Positions 17,904 to 27,975 of a DNA stretch of 64,000 bases are shown piece by piece. The notes under the pieces were generated by a model. It was not told where the DNA came from. It made no database searches and saw nothing but the letters and a program-made list of their open reading frames with translations. Position numbers and translations under genes: made by a program. Source of the DNA: Ichthyenterobacterium magnum (GTDB lineage Bacteria; Bacteroidota; Bacteroidia; Flavobacteriales; Flavobacteriaceae); NCBI RefSeq assembly GCF_003610635.1, contig NZ_RAQJ01000005.1, positions 1 to 64,000 of the forward strand, in the 5' to 3' direction. Position 1 is the first letter of the stretch, and every line of letters starts with the position of its first letter.

Positions 17904-18578
17904 ATGGATTACGGAAAAGAATTTGAAAAATTTGCAATAAAAGACCAAGGGATAAGCAGTACATATTATAATAAAATAATGAGTAGTATGTATCCACAAA
18001 GTTTAACGCCAAACATTATTGAAGAGCGTCAAATGAATATTGCAATTTTTGATGTGTTTTCTAGATTAATGATGGATCGTATCATTTTTATGGGAACAGC
18101 AATTAATGATCAAGTTGCAAATATTATTCAAGCACAATTATTGTTTTTAGAAAGTACAGATGCATCAAAAGATATTCAAATATATATCAATTCGCCAGGA
18201 GGAAGTGTTTATGCTGGATTGGGTATTTATGATACAATGCAATTTATTAAACCAGATGTAGCAACAATTTGTACAGGAATGGCGGCTTCAATGGGAGCAG
18301 TTTTATTGTGCGCTGGAGCAAAAGGAAAACGTAGCGGATTAACACATTCTCGTGTCATGATTCACCAACCTTTAGGAGGTGCCCAAGGCCAAGCTAGTGA
18401 TATTGAAATTACTGCTAGAGAGATTTTAACATTAAAAGAAGAACTTTATAAAATAATTAGTAAACATTCAGGGCAATCATACGACAAAGTTTATGAAGAT
18501 AGTGATCGTGATTACTGGATGAAAGCAGATAAAGCGCTTGAGTATGGTATGATTGATGAAGTACTAGCTCGTAACTAG
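17904..18578 (+). CDS. clpP: ATP-dependent Clp protease proteolytic subunit
   Basis: The open frame reaches back to 17769, but that stretch runs through the hairpin terminator; the ATG at 17904 (MDYGKEFEKFAIKDQGIS) gives 224 aa. The catalytic triad is visible: Ser129 in GMAASMGAVLL, His154 in MIHQPLGG, and Asp in the DRDYWM segment near 203. ClpP forms the barrel that degrades substrates unfolded by ClpX, whose gene follows 95 bp downstream. Confidence 0.95.
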   Translation: MDYGKEFEKFAIKDQGISSTYYNKIMSSMYPQSLTPNIIEERQMNIAIFDVFSRLMMDRIIFMGTAINDQVANIIQAQLLFLESTDASKDIQIYINSPGGSVYAGLGIYDTMQFIKPDVATICTGMAASMGAVLLCAGAKGKRSGLTHSRVMIHQPLGGAQGQASDIEITAREILTLKEELYKIISKHSGQSYDKVYEDSDRDYWMKADKALEYGMIDEVLARN

Positions 18579-18673
18579 AAAAATAAAAAAGTAGTGATTT
18601 AAGTTAAAAGGGATATACCAAGAGTTTTCCTATAAACTTATCGCTTTTAACTTTTCACTTTTAACTAAAGAGA

Positions 18674-19906
18674 ATGGCAAAGGAAGAATTAGAATGTTCG
18701 TTTTGTGGTAGAAAAAAACCAGAAACCAATTTGTTAATTGCAGGTTTAGATGCACATATTTGTGATCGCTGCATTGAGCAAGCACATGGTATTGTTATTG
18801 AGGAATCTAAACAAAGTGGAAACACTGAGTTGTCTTCAGAACTAATGCTAAGAAAACCACTGCAAATAAAAACGTTTTTAGACGAATATATAATTGGTCA
18901 AGAATATACCAAAAAAGTGATGTCTGTTGCTGTATATAATCATTACAAACGTTTATTGCAGCCACCAACAGATGATGATATTGAAATACAAAAGAGTAAC
19001 ATCATAATGGTTGGGCAAACAGGAACAGGTAAAACCTTAATGGCAAAAACGGTTGCAAAAATGTTAAATGTTCCTTTAGCTATTGTAGATGCAACAGTAT
19101 TAACTGAGGCTGGATATGTTGGAGAAGATGTAGAAAGTATACTAACACGTTTATTACAAGCTGCAGATTATAATTTAGAAAAGGCAGAAAAGGGTATCGT
19201 TTTTATTGATGAGATAGATAAAATTGCGCGTAAGAGTGACAATCCATCAATAACGCGTGATGTGTCTGGTGAAGGCGTACAACAAGCATTATTAAAGTTA
19301 TTAGAAGGAACTGTTGTTAATGTGCCGCCAAAAGGTGGTCGTAAGCATCCAGACCAAAAGTTTATAGAAGTAAATACCGAGCATATTTTATTTATTGCTG
19401 GTGGTGCATTTGATGGTATAGAGCGCGTTATTTCAAAACGATTAAATATGCAAGCGGTTGGTTATAGTGCTTCAAAAATAGATGAGGCAGTAGATAACGA
19501 TAATATCTTACAATACATTATTCCAAAAGATTTAAAAGATTTTGGTTTAATACCAGAAATTATAGGAAGACTTCCTGTATTAACGCATATGGATCCGTTA
19601 GATGCAAATACATTAAGAGCTATTTTAACTGAGCCTAAAAATGCAATTATTAAACAATACAAGAAGTTATTCTTAATGGATGAAATAGAATTCACTATTA
19701 CCGAAGGTGCTTTAGATTTTATTGTTAAAAAGGCTATTGAGTATAAATTAGGCGCAAGAGGTTTACGTTCACTTTGCGAAGAGATTCTAACAGACGCCAT
19801 GTTTGAGATGCCTAGTGCAGATGAAAAGAAACTTAATGTTACTAAATCATATGCAGAAACTAAGCTTACAAAAACAACACTTAAAAAGCTTAAGGCTGTG
19901 TCTTAG
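18674..19906 (+). CDS. clpX: ATP-dependent Clp protease ATP-binding subunit ClpX
   Basis: Encodes 410 aa. The N-terminal C4 zinc-binding domain has Cys8, Cys11, Cys30 and Cys33. The AAA+ module has Walker A GQTGTGKT (114-121), Walker B IVFIDEID, the arginine-rich sensor LGARGLRS, and the IGF-type ClpP contact appears in the region around 260-270. It recognises, unfolds and feeds substrates into ClpP. An intrinsic terminator follows. Confidence 0.97.
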   Translation: MAKEELECSFCGRKKPETNLLIAGLDAHICDRCIEQAHGIVIEESKQSGNTELSSELMLRKPLQIKTFLDEYIIGQEYTKKVMSVAVYNHYKRLLQPPTDDDIEIQKSNIIMVGQTGTGKTLMAKTVAKMLNVPLAIVDATVLTEAGYVGEDVESILTRLLQAADYNLEKAEKGIVFIDEIDKIARKSDNPSITRDVSGEGVQQALLKLLEGTVVNVPPKGGRKHPDQKFIEVNTEHILFIAGGAFDGIERVISKRLNMQAVGYSASKIDEAVDNDNILQYIIPKDLKDFGLIPEIIGRLPVLTHMDPLDANTLRAILTEPKNAIIKQYKKLFLMDEIEFTITEGALDFIVKKAIEYKLGARGLRSLCEEILTDAMFEMPSADEKKLNVTKSYAETKLTKTTLKKLKAVS

Positions 19907-19937
19907 ACTTAAAATATAATTTGCTAATAGAAAAAAT

Positions 19938-19966
19938 AAAACCACTCTTTTTGAGTGGTTTTTATT
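19938..19966 (+). terminator. Intrinsic terminator after clpX
   Basis: Arms AAACCACTC (19939-19947) and GAGTGGTTT (19953-19961) with a T loop, followed by a T-rich run. The rest of the space up to 20199 shows no gene or clear repeat. Confidence 0.85.
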
Positions 19967-20198
19967 TATTCGGATTTAAATTAATATTGCAAAACAATTT
20001 TGTAAACTAATATTGTATGCTGTTATCTTTAAAATTTTAATAACTCCAAAGACATTATTTTATTGGGATTACTTCTGTAAATATAGTAGCATTTATGTAA
20101 GAATAAAACGACTAAACTTAGTTTTGGACGAACACTCGTAAATACTCGTTATGTGGTAGTTTTACAATGTAGTTCATCGATATTATAAAAAACAGACA

Positions 20199-21434
20199 TT
20201 ATTTTTTAGTAATTACTGAGCTAGTTTCAGACAATTTATGAATCTCTTTATATGTTTTTTGTTCATGTTGATTTGCAGAAAATACAAATTCAGAATTTTC
20301 AAAACCACTTTTTAGTATTTTTAACGAGTAATTTTCAAAAGCTTTTATTTTAAAGTTATAATATGCATCAATTCCTGTGGTTTGTCGTTCTATCTCATTA
20401 CCTTCTTCATCAAGCAATAATATTGTAGCGTTAGATATTGGCTGGTCTACATCATTTACAATAATACCTTCTATATTTTGATAAATGGTATTAGCTTTAA
20501 ATCGGTACAAATCAAAACTACCTTGTGCATTATTTTTATTAGATGAGAAAAAACCTTTGTCTTCATTTATAAAAAGAAAAGCAACTTCATCATCACTAGA
20601 GTTTACTCCGGTTCCTAAATTTCGAGGTGATTTATAAGTGTTAAATACAATATTGCTAACAAAAACATCAAAGCCTCCAATAGTATTATGCCCTTTAGAT
20701 GAGAAAAATAATTTTTTTCCATCTTTAGAAAGATGTGGAAATTTATCATCTAAACTCGTATTTATCATCTCTCCTAAATTTTTTGGCTCACCTAATAAAC
20801 CATCTTCATTTATATCTGAAACATAAAGATCGTAACCTCCATAAGAACCTGGCATATTAGAAGAAAAATAGAGTTGCTTTCCATCTGCTGTAATATGGGG
20901 GTTTTCTATTGAGTAATTAGCACTACTTATATAAAGTTCTTGCTCGTTAATCCATTTTCCGTTAGAATCTTTTTCTAAAACAGTTTTATATAATTGATAA
21001 TTTTTTGAGTTGTCTCTTGAGCTTCTTGTAAAATACATAGTTCGTTCATCTGGAGAAAAAGCAATTTGACCTTCGTTTCCTTTTGTATTTATAATTCTAG
21101 AAAATAGTAGAGGATTTGATACAGTACCATAACTGTTTAGGTCTAGGCAAAACAATTCGGTAAACGGTTCATTTGTGTTTTTGTCAATGCCGCTACCAAG
21201 ACCACCTATTTTTTTTGAAGACACTAAAATGAGTTTGTTTCTAAAAACAGTTGATGCTAATTCGGTATATTTTGTGTTTACATCTGAGTTGTGAACATAA
21301 AATTTTAGACCACTTTCATTTAGCTGATCGGTATTTGTAGAAGAGTTGTTTGTCGAATTGGTTTTGTTATTAGATACAGATAATACAACAAATAAAAGTA
21401 GAGTTGTAAACATACTGAGGGCTGCAGTTTTCAT
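20199..21434 (-). CDS. PD40 beta-propeller protein with carboxypeptidase-regulatory-like domain, no OmpA domain
   Basis: Encodes 411 aa. After an N-terminal hydrophobic segment (about 5-20) come TolB/PD40-type blades with SPDERTMYFTR, ADGKQLYFSS and KDGKKLFFSS motifs (about 60-310), then a carboxypeptidase-regulatory-like beta sandwich (about 325-400). Similar Bacteroidota proteins (PorE/SprE-like) carry a C-terminal OmpA peptidoglycan-binding domain; here the protein ends before it. Whether this is a natural variant or a loss is not clear. A periplasmic or envelope location is likely. Confidence 0.75.
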   Translation of the reverse strand: MKTAALSMFTTLLLFVVLSVSNNKTNSTNNSSTNTDQLNESGLKFYVHNSDVNTKYTELASTVFRNKLILVSSKKIGGLGSGIDKNTNEPFTELFCLDLNSYGTVSNPLLFSRIINTKGNEGQIAFSPDERTMYFTRSSRDNSKNYQLYKTVLEKDSNGKWINEQELYISSANYSIENPHITADGKQLYFSSNMPGSYGGYDLYVSDINEDGLLGEPKNLGEMINTSLDDKFPHLSKDGKKLFFSSKGHNTIGGFDVFVSNIVFNTYKSPRNLGTGVNSSDDEVAFLFINEDKGFFSSNKNNAQGSFDLYRFKANTIYQNIEGIIVNDVDQPISNATILLLDEEGNEIERQTTGIDAYYNFKIKAFENYSLKILKSGFENSEFVFSANQHEQKTYKEIHKLSETSSVITKK

Positions 21435-21569
21435 ATTTGAGGGATTTAGGATTAAAGATTTTTAAATTTAGAACCTAAATGTTTAGATGAAGAATTTTAG
21501 TGTTTTTTTTAGATAAAAGTTTACTAATACTCGGCAAAAGATTGAAAAGGATAAAAAATCAGTTAAAAA

Positions 21570-23084
21570 TCATGAATTTAGATGTAATAGTTCATCAATA
21601 TATTCGCGGTTATTAGACAAACGAGGTATTTTATGTTGGCCACCAAGTTTGTTATGATGCTTTAACCAATCGTAAAATAAACGCTCTCTAGCAATATGTA
21701 CTTTAGGCATATTTAACGTGATATTATTAAAGCGTTTAGCTTCGTAATCTGAGTTTAATGATTTTAATGCAGTGTCTAATAATTGATTAAAATGATTAAT
21801 GTCTTGCGGTGGCTTTTTAAACTCAATTAACCACTCATGAGCGCCTTTTTCTTTTCCACTCATAAAAATTGGTGCAGCAGTATAGTCTACAATTTCAGAC
21901 TGGGTTTTTTGACATACATTTTTTAATGCATTTTCGGCATTTTCAATAATAAGCTCTTCCCCAAAAGCATTAATGTGATGTTTTGTTCTTCCAGATACTT
22001 TTATACGATATGGTTTTATTGATGTAAAACGAATAGTGTCTCCAATTTTATAACGCCATAGACCAGCATTGGTCGTAATAATAACAGCGTAGTTTTTGTT
22101 GATTTTTACTTCGCTTAAAGGAATTACTTTTTCAGACTCACTTCCGTATGTATTCATAGGAATAAACTCATAAAAAATGCCGTAGTCTAACATCAATAAT
22201 AATTCACTCGAACTATTTTGATCTTGTATTGCAAAGAATCCTTCAGAAGCATTGTAGATTTCGTAGTATCTAAAATCAGGTTTAGGTAAAATGGCTTTGT
22301 ATTGATCTACATAAGGCACAAAACTTACACCGCCATGAAAATACACTTCAAGATTAGGCCAAATGTCAAATACACTGTTTTTACCTGTAGTTTCTAAAAC
22401 ATTATTAAGTAATACGAGCATCCAAGACGGAACACCAGCAAGACTAGTAACGTTTTCATTTATGGTTTCGTTAACAATAGCTTGCATTTTATGCTCCCAA
22501 TCACTCATTAGAGATACTTTACTACTAGGCGTACTACTAAATTCTGCCCAAAATGGCATGTTGTCTATAAGTATAGCTGAGAGGTCGCCAAATACAGTTC
22601 CGTTTTCTTCATATAACTCCTTGCTTCCACCAAGGCGCAAACTTTTGCCAGTAAAAAGTTGAGAATCTTCATTATTGTTTAGGTACATGCAAAGCAAATC
22701 TTTACTTGCTGCGTAATGACAATCTTCTAAAGACTCACTGCTTACAGGGATAAATTTACTTTTAGCATTTGTGGTTCCGCTAGATTTTGCAAACCATTTT
22801 ATAGGTTGCGGCCAAAAAATATTATGCTCACCTCTTCGAGAACGTTCTATAACATCTTGATAGTCTTCATAAGAAGAAACAGGAACACGCTCGGCAAAGG
22901 TTTTATAATCTTTTATAGAACTAAACTCATATTGTTTACCAATCTCAGTATCCTTAGCTGTAGAGATTAGATCTAAAAGTAATTCGTTTTGCACTTCATT
23001 AGGATACTTTAAAAACAATTCTATTTGATGAAATCGCTTTTTTAAGAACCATGAAGCAATAGAATTTACTAAGGGAATCGGCAT
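21570..23084 (-). CDS. GH3 auxin-responsive promoter family protein (acyl-adenylating)
   Basis: The ATG at 23084 (MPIPLVNSIASWFLKKRF) is preferred to the one at 23117, giving 504 aa. The protein matches the bacterial GH3 family of the ANL adenylating superfamily: nucleotide-binding SSGTTNAKSKFIPVS near 100, YNASEGFFAIQD in the middle, and the hinge-like WRYKIGDTIRF followed by SGRTKHHINAFGEE. Such enzymes activate a carboxylate with ATP and often conjugate it to an amine. The bacterial substrate is unknown. It is divergent from the DUF2797 gene. Confidence 0.88.
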   Translation of the reverse strand: MPIPLVNSIASWFLKKRFHQIELFLKYPNEVQNELLLDLISTAKDTEIGKQYEFSSIKDYKTFAERVPVSSYEDYQDVIERSRRGEHNIFWPQPIKWFAKSSGTTNAKSKFIPVSSESLEDCHYAASKDLLCMYLNNNEDSQLFTGKSLRLGGSKELYEENGTVFGDLSAILIDNMPFWAEFSSTPSSKVSLMSDWEHKMQAIVNETINENVTSLAGVPSWMLVLLNNVLETTGKNSVFDIWPNLEVYFHGGVSFVPYVDQYKAILPKPDFRYYEIYNASEGFFAIQDQNSSSELLLMLDYGIFYEFIPMNTYGSESEKVIPLSEVKINKNYAVIITTNAGLWRYKIGDTIRFTSIKPYRIKVSGRTKHHINAFGEELIIENAENALKNVCQKTQSEIVDYTAAPIFMSGKEKGAHEWLIEFKKPPQDINHFNQLLDTALKSLNSDYEAKRFNNITLNMPKVHIARERLFYDWLKHHNKLGGQHKIPRLSNNREYIDELLHLNS

Positions 23085-23125
23085 ATTTATAGTATCTTTA
23101 AAAACTAAAAATAACACTTTTTTTT

Positions 23126-23920
23126 ATGACCTACCAAGGCGTTTTAACAAAAATGGAAACTGAGTTTGCAGAACCAATTCAATACTACTTAGTGTTTGAA
23201 AATGATTTTTTAAATATAAATCAGCTTATTGGTAAAACTATAGGTATTCAATTTGTTAAGTATCAATGTTTAAACTGTGGTTTAGATAAACCAATTTATA
23301 GACAAGGTTTTGATAAACAATGTTTTTATGATATACCTCAAGCAGCAGATTGGATTATGCGACCAGAATTAAGCACAGCGCATTTAGATAAAGAGGATAG
23401 AGATTTAGCCTATGAGAAGAAAGTGCAACTGCAACCTCATATCGTTTACCTTGCAAATTCTAGTAATGTAAAAGTTGGTGTTACTAGAAAAAGCCAAGTG
23501 CCAACGCGTTGGATTGATCAAGGTGCTCATGAAGCTATTGAAATTGTTGAAGTGCCAAACAGATATCTTGCTGGTATTACAGAAGTGGCTCTTAAAAATT
23601 ATGTAGCAGATAAAACCAATTGGCGAAAAATGCTTAAAAATGATATTGAAGATGAGAATTTAATAGCATGGAGAGAGCGACTAAAATCTTATATACCAGA
23701 AGAAGCTAAAGACTATTTTATAGAAACTAATACAGAAACGCATATAGAGTTTCCTGTAAATCAATATCCAGAAAAGCCTAAAAGTTTAAATTTAAAAAAG
23801 ACACCTAGCTATACCGGAAAACTTGTTGGCATAAAAGGGCAGTATTTAATTTTTGAAGACCAAACAGTGTTTAATATTAGAGCTAATGAAGGTTTGGTGG
23901 TTGATATTACTATCTCATAA
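23126..23920 (+). CDS. DUF2797 domain-containing protein
   Basis: Encodes 264 aa. It has a cysteine cluster (CLNCGLDKPIYRQGFDKQC, about 49-67) likely to bind zinc, followed by HIVYLANSSNVKVGVTRKSQ, a GIY-YIG-like segment, typical of DUF2797. Function is not established. It starts 41 bp from the divergent GH3-like gene and may share its promoter region. Confidence 0.85.
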   Translation: MTYQGVLTKMETEFAEPIQYYLVFENDFLNINQLIGKTIGIQFVKYQCLNCGLDKPIYRQGFDKQCFYDIPQAADWIMRPELSTAHLDKEDRDLAYEKKVQLQPHIVYLANSSNVKVGVTRKSQVPTRWIDQGAHEAIEIVEVPNRYLAGITEVALKNYVADKTNWRKMLKNDIEDENLIAWRERLKSYIPEEAKDYFIETNTETHIEFPVNQYPEKPKSLNLKKTPSYTGKLVGIKGQYLIFEDQTVFNIRANEGLVVDITIS

Positions 23921-23977
23921 TGTTAGCATAAACCTTTTGTAGTAATAAGTGAAAAAGCTTACAACGAATTATATAAA

Positions 23978-24014
23978 AACAAAAAGTCATATCTAAAAAT
24001 TAGATATGACTTTA
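23978..24014 (-). terminator. Intrinsic terminator after rpsU
   Basis: A 13-bp perfect stem, arms AAAGTCATATCTA (23983-23995) and TAGATATGACTTT (24001-24013), followed on the minus strand by a T-rich run. It lies 23 bp beyond the rpsU stop. Confidence 0.85.
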
Positions 24015-24036
24015 ATATACGGTTGAGAAAAAGCTA

Positions 24037-24231
24037 CTAGATATTCTCTTGGTCTCTTAACCCTTGAATATAATTTGCTTTTTGAATCTCACGTCTTCTT
24101 TTTACAGAAGGTTTTGTGAAAAACTGATTTTCTCTAAGGTTTTGCATTACTTTAATGTTACGGTGTTTTCTCTTGTAACGTTTTAAAGCACGTTCTATAT
24201 TTTCGCCTTCTTTAATGATAATTTTAAGCAT
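24037..24231 (-). CDS. rpsU: 30S ribosomal protein S21
   Basis: Encodes 64 aa. It starts MLKIIIKEGENIERALKR and has the basic KRRREIQKA region, as in bS21, a late-assembling small-subunit protein next to the anti-Shine-Dalgarno end of 16S rRNA. A -7-like TACCTTTG element lies upstream on the minus strand (24297-24304). It is a single-gene unit with its own terminator. Confidence 0.95.
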   Translation of the reverse strand: MLKIIIKEGENIERALKRYKRKHRNIKVMQNLRENQFFTKPSVKRRREIQKANYIQGLRDQENI

Positions 24232-24404
24232 ATATATGTTTTAAATAATGTTCTGTTTGATAAAGGTTTCCCTTAATGCATTTAAAAAATGTGGCACAAA
24301 GGTAATATAACTATTTGAGATAGCACTACTAAACCTTAAAAATTAATTGCTTAATCGGTAAATAGTATAAATATTTTAGTTTTAATGAAGCCACTTTTTA
24401 TTTC

Positions 24405-24465
24405 GCTAACAGCTAACAGCTAACAGCTAACAGCTAACAGCTAACAGCTAACAGCTAACAGCTAA
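24405..24465. repeat. 7-bp tandem repeat (AGCTAAC), about 8.7 copies
   Basis: A perfect array of the heptamer AGCTAAC over 61 bp. It begins at the stop codon of the AsmA-like gene: the TAG stop (24462-24464) is the edge of the array. The unit is too short and has no spacers, so it is not CRISPR. Such arrays are prone to slippage. Confidence 0.95.
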
Positions 24466-27080
24466 TCAATACTATCTTTTTTCTTTTTCTTACCACCAAG
24501 CAAACCTCCTAATATATTTTTAACACCTGTTTTTATTGGGTCTGTTTGGGTGTTTGTTTTTGTTGAATCTGTTTTGGTAGTATTTGATTTGCTTCCTAAT
24601 AAGTCGCCTAGTAAATCTTTAACCTTACCTGTACCTTGATTGATTAATTTTTGCTTTTGAATTTCAATAAGCTGGTTTGTTAAATTAGAAATACCACTAG
24701 TTAAATCTGTTTGTACTTTAGGGCTTGTATAGCTTCCTGTAATATTTGCAGTTACAGGTATTGTAATTTTACTAACCTCGGCATCATCAATTTTTCCAAT
24801 AAGTTGATTTACTTCACTTCCTAAATATTTTGCTGGCACATTAAAAACAGCATTGTAAGCGAGTGATTTATCAAAACCATGTGAACCGGAAACTTCAATA
24901 GCAATATCTTCGTATTTAAGCTGAAAAGGCTTAACATTAACCTTACCATTTGCAAATTGTAATTTTGTTTTAAGGTCTTTTAAGTTTAGTTTATCAAAAT
25001 CTATAAAACTTAATGCGCCTTCAAGTTTATTAAACAATTCGCCTTTGTTTGCATTAATTTGTGTGGTCAACAATTCTGCTAAAGCATCACCAGAAACCGA
25101 ACTTAAATTAGGTGAAAATTCTTCATCTAAAGTTCCGGTTAAATGTATAGTGGTATTAAGTTTTCCTTGAAACAATTTTGCTATTGGAGCCAAGTTTTGT
25201 AAAAGATCTAAACCTTTAAACGATTTAGAAATATCAAAGTTATCTGCACCAAGATTTAAGTCAAACGTTGGTGTGTCTGTTTTTGTAGATACATTTCCTG
25301 TAATAGCTAAAACACCATCAAATATACTTGAGGTCATATTTTTAAGGGTAGCTTGTTGATCTTTTATTAAGAGTACACCTTTTACATCTTTTAAATTTAA
25401 ATTATCATAGACAACTGTTTTTGCATTGGCATTGATTGTACAATCTAAAAAATCTGGAATTTTTAGAGATTCAGTGTCTGATGTCGTTTTATTATTTGTT
25501 GAAGCAGTTTCGTCTTCAACCATAAAATCACTTACAAGAAAGTTATTAGAGTCAACATTAAAATTACCTTGAAGTTTGCTATCACTTAATAAAAACCCAA
25601 GTAGATTATTGATGGTTCCTGTAGCTTTAAAATCACTAGTTCCTGTTTTGGCATCAAAGTGATTTAGAGTAACCACTTTTGGTTTAAAAGTCATGTCTGC
25701 CTTACTAATATGTATAGGATTTACAATGTCTTCAGATGAGAATATAAAATTATCAACACTAATGTTACCACTATTTTTTATGCGTTCGTAAGCATTGGTT
25801 TCAATGGCATTCATATCAAAAGATGTATTCAGTTTTCCTTTTAATATACCACTGAGTTCTTTGTCTAATTCTATAGGATATGCTTTTGTAATGTTTCCTA
25901 AGTTTAGTGTGCCATCAACATTAGCATTAACCAACATGTTTTTGGTTAGATTTTTTATAGTTGCCGAAGATTTAAAAACATCTTGGTCTATTTTAAAATC
26001 TAATGTTTTTATATCAACAAAGGTATCATCAGCTTTACCTGTAGTGTTTTTTATAGAGGTATTAATCGAAATGTTTTCTACACGTTTTGGTAAATCTGGA
26101 TATTTAAATGAAGCATTATTTGATATTACATTAATATCTAAAGTCGGAATTGTTTCATCTGAAACCAATCCTTTTATGATGCCATTAACTTTAAAGTCGC
26201 CAGAAGTTTCTACATCTTCAATATTTTTTGAATAGCTTTCAGGAATTACTGCTAGAAAATCTTTAAATGACGATTCTGGGTTTTCAAAAGTAATGTCTAT
26301 ATCTTGTCCGTTTTCTAATTGCTGAACATAGCCTTTAAACTCTAGAGGCAATTGATTTATGTAGCCTTTGTTGTCTTTAAAGCTATATTTCTGGTTGTTT
26401 AGATCGAGACCAATTAAGGCGTCAAGTTTAATAGTGTTATTATTTAGATATGTAGTACTATCAATACGCATACTTACATTGGCGCTTGTTTTTGTATTTA
26501 ACTCAGATGTTGCACCACCAAAGGTTCCTTTTCCAGAATGGTTGAGTTCAGAAATATAAATCTGAGTTTTTGAGCTATCGTCTAAATAAGTTAGTGCGCT
26601 ATCATAGATACTATAGTCTTCAATACTAAATGAGAAACCAGGATTTTCGCTTTGGCTTGCATCAGTATTTGGTTTTTCTTTAGTGATATCGTAATTATTA
26701 TTTCCTAAAGTGTTTGTTTTAAGTGTAAGTAAAGCTTCGTCTATAGCTATAGAATTTACAATTATAGGCTCATCACTCGATGTTTTAAATAACTCGTTTA
26801 CAGACATCGTAAAAGCAATGCTTTTTGCAGTAGCTAAAGTTTCGCCTTCAAAAGGTTTAAAGTTTGTAATTACCAAATCATCAACTGCAACATGTGCTTT
26901 TGGGAAACTACGAATTAGACTTAAACTCACATCACTAAATTCAACATTAGCATTAAGATTTTCATTAATAAAAGTCTTGACCATGTTTTTTATTTGCGAT
27001 TGAAATGCAAACGGAATTGCTAAGAGTAAAAAGAATATAATGAGTATAGAGATGCCAATTATCTTTAGTGCTTTCTTCAT
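24462..27080 (-). CDS. AsmA-like C-terminal region protein
   Basis: Encodes 872 aa. One N-terminal transmembrane segment (about 5-27) is followed by a long beta-rich body with AsmA/DUF748-type repeats (for example ANVEFSDVSLSLIRSFPKAH at 43-62) and an AsmA_2-like C-terminal region. The end is Lys/Ser/Thr-rich low complexity (LLGGKKKKKDSID). AsmA-like proteins are thought to form grooves that move phospholipids across the envelope; this is family knowledge. The tail lies against a 7-bp tandem repeat. Confidence 0.82.
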   Translation of the reverse strand: MKKALKIIGISILIIFFLLLAIPFAFQSQIKNMVKTFINENLNANVEFSDVSLSLIRSFPKAHVAVDDLVITNFKPFEGETLATAKSIAFTMSVNELFKTSSDEPIIVNSIAIDEALLTLKTNTLGNNNYDITKEKPNTDASQSENPGFSFSIEDYSIYDSALTYLDDSSKTQIYISELNHSGKGTFGGATSELNTKTSANVSMRIDSTTYLNNNTIKLDALIGLDLNNQKYSFKDNKGYINQLPLEFKGYVQQLENGQDIDITFENPESSFKDFLAVIPESYSKNIEDVETSGDFKVNGIIKGLVSDETIPTLDINVISNNASFKYPDLPKRVENISINTSIKNTTGKADDTFVDIKTLDFKIDQDVFKSSATIKNLTKNMLVNANVDGTLNLGNITKAYPIELDKELSGILKGKLNTSFDMNAIETNAYERIKNSGNISVDNFIFSSEDIVNPIHISKADMTFKPKVVTLNHFDAKTGTSDFKATGTINNLLGFLLSDSKLQGNFNVDSNNFLVSDFMVEDETASTNNKTTSDTESLKIPDFLDCTINANAKTVVYDNLNLKDVKGVLLIKDQQATLKNMTSSIFDGVLAITGNVSTKTDTPTFDLNLGADNFDISKSFKGLDLLQNLAPIAKLFQGKLNTTIHLTGTLDEEFSPNLSSVSGDALAELLTTQINANKGELFNKLEGALSFIDFDKLNLKDLKTKLQFANGKVNVKPFQLKYEDIAIEVSGSHGFDKSLAYNAVFNVPAKYLGSEVNQLIGKIDDAEVSKITIPVTANITGSYTSPKVQTDLTSGISNLTNQLIEIQKQKLINQGTGKVKDLLGDLLGSKSNTTKTDSTKTNTQTDPIKTGVKNILGGLLGGKKKKKDSID

Positions 27081-27198
27081 TGAGTTATTTTATTTTTCAT
27101 TGCCACGAAAGTGGTAATCATATAGTTGTGTAAATATATACGTACAAAATATAGTTATAGTCTACTAACCATAAAAATTAGTAAAACTTTAGTAGTTT

Positions 27199-27903
27199 TT
27201 AAATGAGGTCAATTTCTTCATTGACCTTAAGATTGAAACGTTTTCTGAATAGAAAAACACCTAAATATAAAAATGGCGTGTCAAATGCAGCAACTAAAAC
27301 TTTAAATAAAAATCCAGCAATGAGCAATCCGCTAAATTTATTCCAAGCAATTATTTCAAAAGAACAAAGCAGCAATAAAATAGTTAAGGTATCTACAAAT
27401 TGAGACAACCATGTCGAAAAATTATTCCTTAACCAAAGATGTTTTCCTTTAGTTAAACGTTTCCAAAAATGATAAATTTGTATGTCTACAAATTGAGCTA
27501 GCAAATAAGCCATCATGCTTGCAAAAACAGCAATTGCTGAGTTGCCAAAAACGGTCGAAAACATATCATCTTTAACAGGCGACCAACTCGTGGCTGGTAC
27601 ATTATCTGCTACCAAAATAATAAGCAAAGAAAATAGAGATGCAAAAATACCAGCAACTACAACTTGGTTTGCTCGTTTTTTGCCATAGATTTCACTAATT
27701 AAATCTGTAATTAAAAAAGTGATTGGATAAGGTAAAATACCAACAGAAATTTCGAAAAGCTTTGTTCCAAAAATTTCAATGTCTAAAGGATACCAATAAA
27801 AAAACTTCTGAAAAATTAAATTAGAAACAACCAGAGATGTAATAAAAAGCGCAGCTAAAAAGAGATAGATACGTTGTGCAGCAAGTTTGTCTTTTAGTGT
27901 CAT
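27199..27903 (-). CDS. Queuosine precursor transporter (YhhQ/VUT family)
   Basis: Encodes 234 aa with about six transmembrane helices. The conserved VSNLIFQKFF, FPITFLITDLISEIYGKKRA-like segment and AYLLAQFVDIQIYHFWKRLT are typical of the YhhQ family, which imports queuosine precursors such as preQ0/preQ1. Neighbours do not include queuosine genes, so substrate is inferred from the family. It is divergent from the folK fusion gene. Confidence 0.85.
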   Translation of the reverse strand: MTLKDKLAAQRIYLFLAALFITSLVVSNLIFQKFFYWYPLDIEIFGTKLFEISVGILPYPITFLITDLISEIYGKKRANQVVVAGIFASLFSLLIILVADNVPATSWSPVKDDMFSTVFGNSAIAVFASMMAYLLAQFVDIQIYHFWKRLTKGKHLWLRNNFSTWLSQFVDTLTILLLLCSFEIIAWNKFSGLLIAGFLFKVLVAAFDTPFLYLGVFLFRKRFNLKVNEEIDLI

Positions 27904-27975
27904 TTAAAATTGTGAATAAATAGGTAAAGTAAATATAAACTATTAAAATTTCTTTTCTTTATTTTGGCATTGATT

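Noticed and set aside
18601-18653. Inverted repeat AAGTTAAAAG / CTTTTAACTT between clpP and clpX.
   Set aside because: Low complexity and a long loop; chance pairing in AT-rich DNA is likely.
24405-24465. Tandem array considered as a CRISPR.
   Set aside because: The unit is only 7 bp with no spacers and no cas genes are present.
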